Below, piece after piece: positions 19,987-21,410 of a DNA stretch of 21,410 bases. Made by a program: the position numbers and the translations under genes. This DNA is from JAAZKO01 sp964432115 (GTDB lineage Bacteria; Patescibacteriota; Microgenomatia; UBA1400; PJMF01): assembly GCA_964432115.1 (NCBI GenBank), contig CAYSMC010000004.1:1-21410 (forward strand). Reading direction: 5' to 3'. A model generated the notes under the pieces. It worked only from the letters and a program-made list of their open reading frames with translations. It ran no database searches and was not told the DNA's origin. Numbering within the stretch: the first letter of the stretch is position 1; each line of letters starts with the position of its first letter.

Positions 19987-20643
19987 ATGAATCAAACGGT
20001 TAAAACGCAGACGGTGGGAGCTTTGTTGATTAAGCATAGGATCAAGGCTGGTTTGGAATTGACTGATGTTGCCAAGCAAACTTTTATTAAACTTGAGTAT
20101 TTGGAAGCTATCGAAAACAATAACTTTGCTAATTTACCTAACGCTAGTTATGCCAAAGCTTATATTAGTAACTATGCAAAATTATTAAAAGTTAATCCTC
20201 GACCTCTTTTGGCGATTTTACGGCGTGATTATCAGGAAAGTGCTAAGGGCAGGTTGTTACCTCGAGAGTTTTTAAAAGATTCATTTAAAAAATCAAATTT
20301 TTTTTCACCAATTCGTCTCACTTTATCTTTTATTATTGTGATTTTTATCAGCTTTTTAATTTATACGGCCTGGCAATGGTATGCGCTTAGTCAACCACCG
20401 CGTTTAGAAGTGTTTCAGCCAGAAAACAACCAAACTACAGCTTCTCGAGTGATAGTTGAAGGACAGACGGTGATGGATGCAATTGTCGTTGTTAATGCTC
20501 AACCAGTAGCTTTACAGGCCGGTGGTTTTTTTAACACGGAACTTTATTTTGATATTGAGGGGCCGACAACTATTACTGTCAAAGCCACTGATAAACGGGG
20601 AAAAACCAATACGGTGCAAAGAAGTATTCAAGTTGAATTTTAA
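19987..20643 (+). CDS. rodZ: RodZ-like membrane protein: HTH plus TM plus Ig-like domain
   Basis: A 218-residue protein with RodZ architecture. The N-terminal HTH_25-type domain (about 5-75) has VGALLIKHRIKAGLELTDVA, TFIKLEYLEAIENNNF and the family's ASYAKAYISNYAKLL (consensus YxRGFLRxYA). After a basic linker comes one membrane segment (about 104-127, FIIVIFISFLIYTAWQWY), then an outer strand-rich domain (PPRLEVFQPENNQ, RVIVEGQT, ITVKATDKRGKTN) of the Ig-like type. In rod-shaped bacteria RodZ links MreB to the wall machinery; no mreB is visible here, so that role is inference. I chose ATG 19987 over the GTG 19960 because the latter is inside the inverted repeat and its leader is not family-like. 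Confidence 0.85.
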   Translation: MNQTVKTQTVGALLIKHRIKAGLELTDVAKQTFIKLEYLEAIENNNFANLPNASYAKAYISNYAKLLKVNPRPLLAILRRDYQESAKGRLLPREFLKDSFKKSNFFSPIRLTLSFIIVIFISFLIYTAWQWYALSQPPRLEVFQPENNQTTASRVIVEGQTVMDAIVVVNAQPVALQAGGFFNTELYFDIEGPTTITVKATDKRGKTNTVQRSIQVEF

Positions 20644-20684
20644 TTTGTGGTCTAATCTAGCTGGTAAATTGTTTTTGCTTGTCG

Positions 20685-20690
20685 TAAAAT
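20685..20690 (+). promoter_or_regulatory. -10 candidate for small envelope gene
   Basis: TAAAAT at 20685-20690 predicts a start near 20697, 19 bases before ATG 20716, with SD AGGAAAG (20703-20709) between them. No good -35 visible. Confidence 0.35.
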
Positions 20691-20715
20691 GATTTTATTA
20701 GTAGGAAAGTTAATT

Positions 20716-21051
20716 ATGTCAGATATTTTACCTTTGGTGCTCACTATTTCTGTTGCCAGCTTAACTGTGGTCTTGGTCATTTTGGCTATTAAATTAATTA
20801 TAGCTTTGGGACAGGTTCAGCAATCTTTAAAAAAATTCAATTTAGCTATTGATAAAGCCAATCAAGTAATTGATATTACCCAAGAAAAAATTGAAGGAAT
20901 TCTTAATCCTTTCCATAGTTTAAGTGCTTTTATTAGTAATTTTACTGCTGGATTGAAAATTACTGAAGGTTTCATGAACTGGCTGAATCGTGATCGAGAT
21001 AAGGAAGTTGAAGCCTTAGATCCAGATCTCGCCAGACAAAAGAAAAAATAA
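20716..21051 (+). CDS. Small membrane-anchored coiled-coil protein
   Basis: A 111-residue protein. A hydrophobic N-terminal segment (about 4-30, LPLVLTISVASLTVVLVILAI) is followed by an amphipathic helix with heptad-like spacing (IALGQVQQSLKKFNLAIDKANQVIDITQEKI), then a mixed region and a very charged tail ending RQKKK. This layout resembles the DUF948/YtxG type of small envelope protein but I see no diagnostic motif. The ATG at 20716 is preceded by AGGAAAG; an ATG at 20689 adds nine residues and lies in the -10 box, so I reject it. It lies 3 bases before the next gene, whose product is YtxH-like. Paired YtxG/YtxH-like genes are known in Firmicutes, which supports a shared role. Confidence 0.7.
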   Translation: MSDILPLVLTISVASLTVVLVILAIKLIIALGQVQQSLKKFNLAIDKANQVIDITQEKIEGILNPFHSLSAFISNFTAGLKITEGFMNWLNRDRDKEVEALDPDLARQKKK

Positions 21052-21054
21052 GTT

Positions 21055-21410
21055 ATGGCCGAAAACAAACAACAAGGTGGACAGTTTTTGTCTGGGCTAG
21101 CCATTGGCTTTTCTCTAGGGGCGCTTATTAGTTATTTTTCTAGTGAAGCAGGGCAAAAAACATGGAAAAAATTGGCTAAAAATTGGGAAAAAGCCAGTTT
21201 AGATTTATATAAAAAAGGTTTAATTGAGAGTCCTCATTTATCTTTAGAAGAATTTAAAAATAACTATGTTATACAATTAAAAAATTCTTTATTTGAGCTC
21301 AAGGATAATTTGAGTCTAAGCTTGATGAAATTTGAACAAGCAAAAAATAGAGAAAAAGCTCGTAAACGTTCACGGAGAAAACAAAAGAAGAATCAATTCA
21401 AAGGTATTTA
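21055..21410 (+). CDS. YtxH-like small membrane protein (cut at window end)
   Basis: The frame is open from ATG 21055 to the last base: 118 codons plus TA, which could be the first two bases of a stop or a tyrosine codon. The N-terminus FLSGLAIGFSLGALISYF, then SSEAGQKTWKKL, matches the YtxH pattern of a glycine-rich short membrane helix followed by a P/S-x-x-G-x-x-x-R/W turn. The remainder is a long, charged helix, with a C-terminus very rich in Lys and Arg (RKRSRRKQKK) that is likely to bind nucleic acid or membrane phosphate. It lies 3 bases after the previous gene, presumably co-transcribed and translated by coupling. Too short to have been listed as complete; whether it truly ends here cannot be seen. 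Confidence 0.75.
   Translation, partial: MAENKQQGGQFLSGLAIGFSLGALISYFSSEAGQKTWKKLAKNWEKASLDLYKKGLIESPHLSLEEFKNNYVIQLKNSLFELKDNLSLSLMKFEQAKNREKARKRSRRKQKKNQFKGI

Noticed and set aside
1..21410. CRISPR array, insertion sequence, prophage or integron signals
   Set aside because: No regular repeats with spacers, no transposase or integrase-like frame, and no terminal inverted repeats were seen.

Overview
The window is a gene-dense, AT-rich bacterial chromosome segment. All protein genes but one lie on the plus strand, packed with overlaps of a few bases or short gaps. Short proteins, a lone SufC-SufB/D pair, a 66-residue KKGQTYYLH-type protein, several family members that have lost catalytic or cofactor residues, and the gene mix (rpsO-pnp, RNase J, FtsK, ComF, YqeY, RodZ-like) suggest a Candidate Phyla Radiation (Patescibacteria) genome, probably Parcubacteria- or Microgenomates-like. 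This placement is inference. UGA is used as a normal stop (the rpe-like gene ends in the ATGA overlap with its neighbour, and the UDG gene ends in TGA), so the UGA-glycine code of Gracilibacteria/Absconditabacteria does not apply.

Layout. Bases 1-2563 hold the 3' end of rpsO and pnp (ribosome and RNA decay). 2611-3438 is a LacD-type aldolase-fold protein without its Schiff-base lysine. 3567-5898 holds a Mn-type superoxide dismutase, a DEDDy-type exonuclease and two Nudix hydrolases (oxygen defence, nucleic acid and nucleotide clean-up). 5898-7509 is a SufC plus SufB/D pair. 7563-9082 holds a YjjX-like NTPase, a membrane-anchored protein of unknown function and the 66-residue protein, which has its own promoter, a GC-rich leader hairpin and a strong terminator. 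9173-10896 is RpiB, an Rpe-like protein and a LOG-family protein (pentose phosphates, nucleotide salvage). 10969-12431 is a PfkB sugar/nucleoside kinase and a secreted LPxTG-like surface protein. 12445-15854 is a Lon-type AAA+ module without protease, a family 4 uracil-DNA glycosylase without its iron-sulfur cysteines, and a divergent RNase J. 15942-18134 is FtsK. The minus strand then carries tmRNA (ssrA) and comF. 19411-21410 holds tRNA-Val(CAC), YqeY, a RodZ-like protein and two small envelope proteins, the last cut by the window end.

Two themes stand out. First, several genes have a -10 box whose predicted start of transcription falls on, or one base before, the A of the ATG, with no Shine-Dalgarno sequence. 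This points to leaderless mRNAs beside ordinary leadered genes. Second, many enzymes are reduced or altered at key residues: aldolase lysine lost, UDG cluster cysteines lost, RNase J motif C histidine lost, Rpe metal histidine replaced, Lon protease domain absent. I found no CRISPR array, insertion sequence or phage gene. The only stretch over 300 bases without a protein gene (18135-18648) is filled by tmRNA and its promoter.
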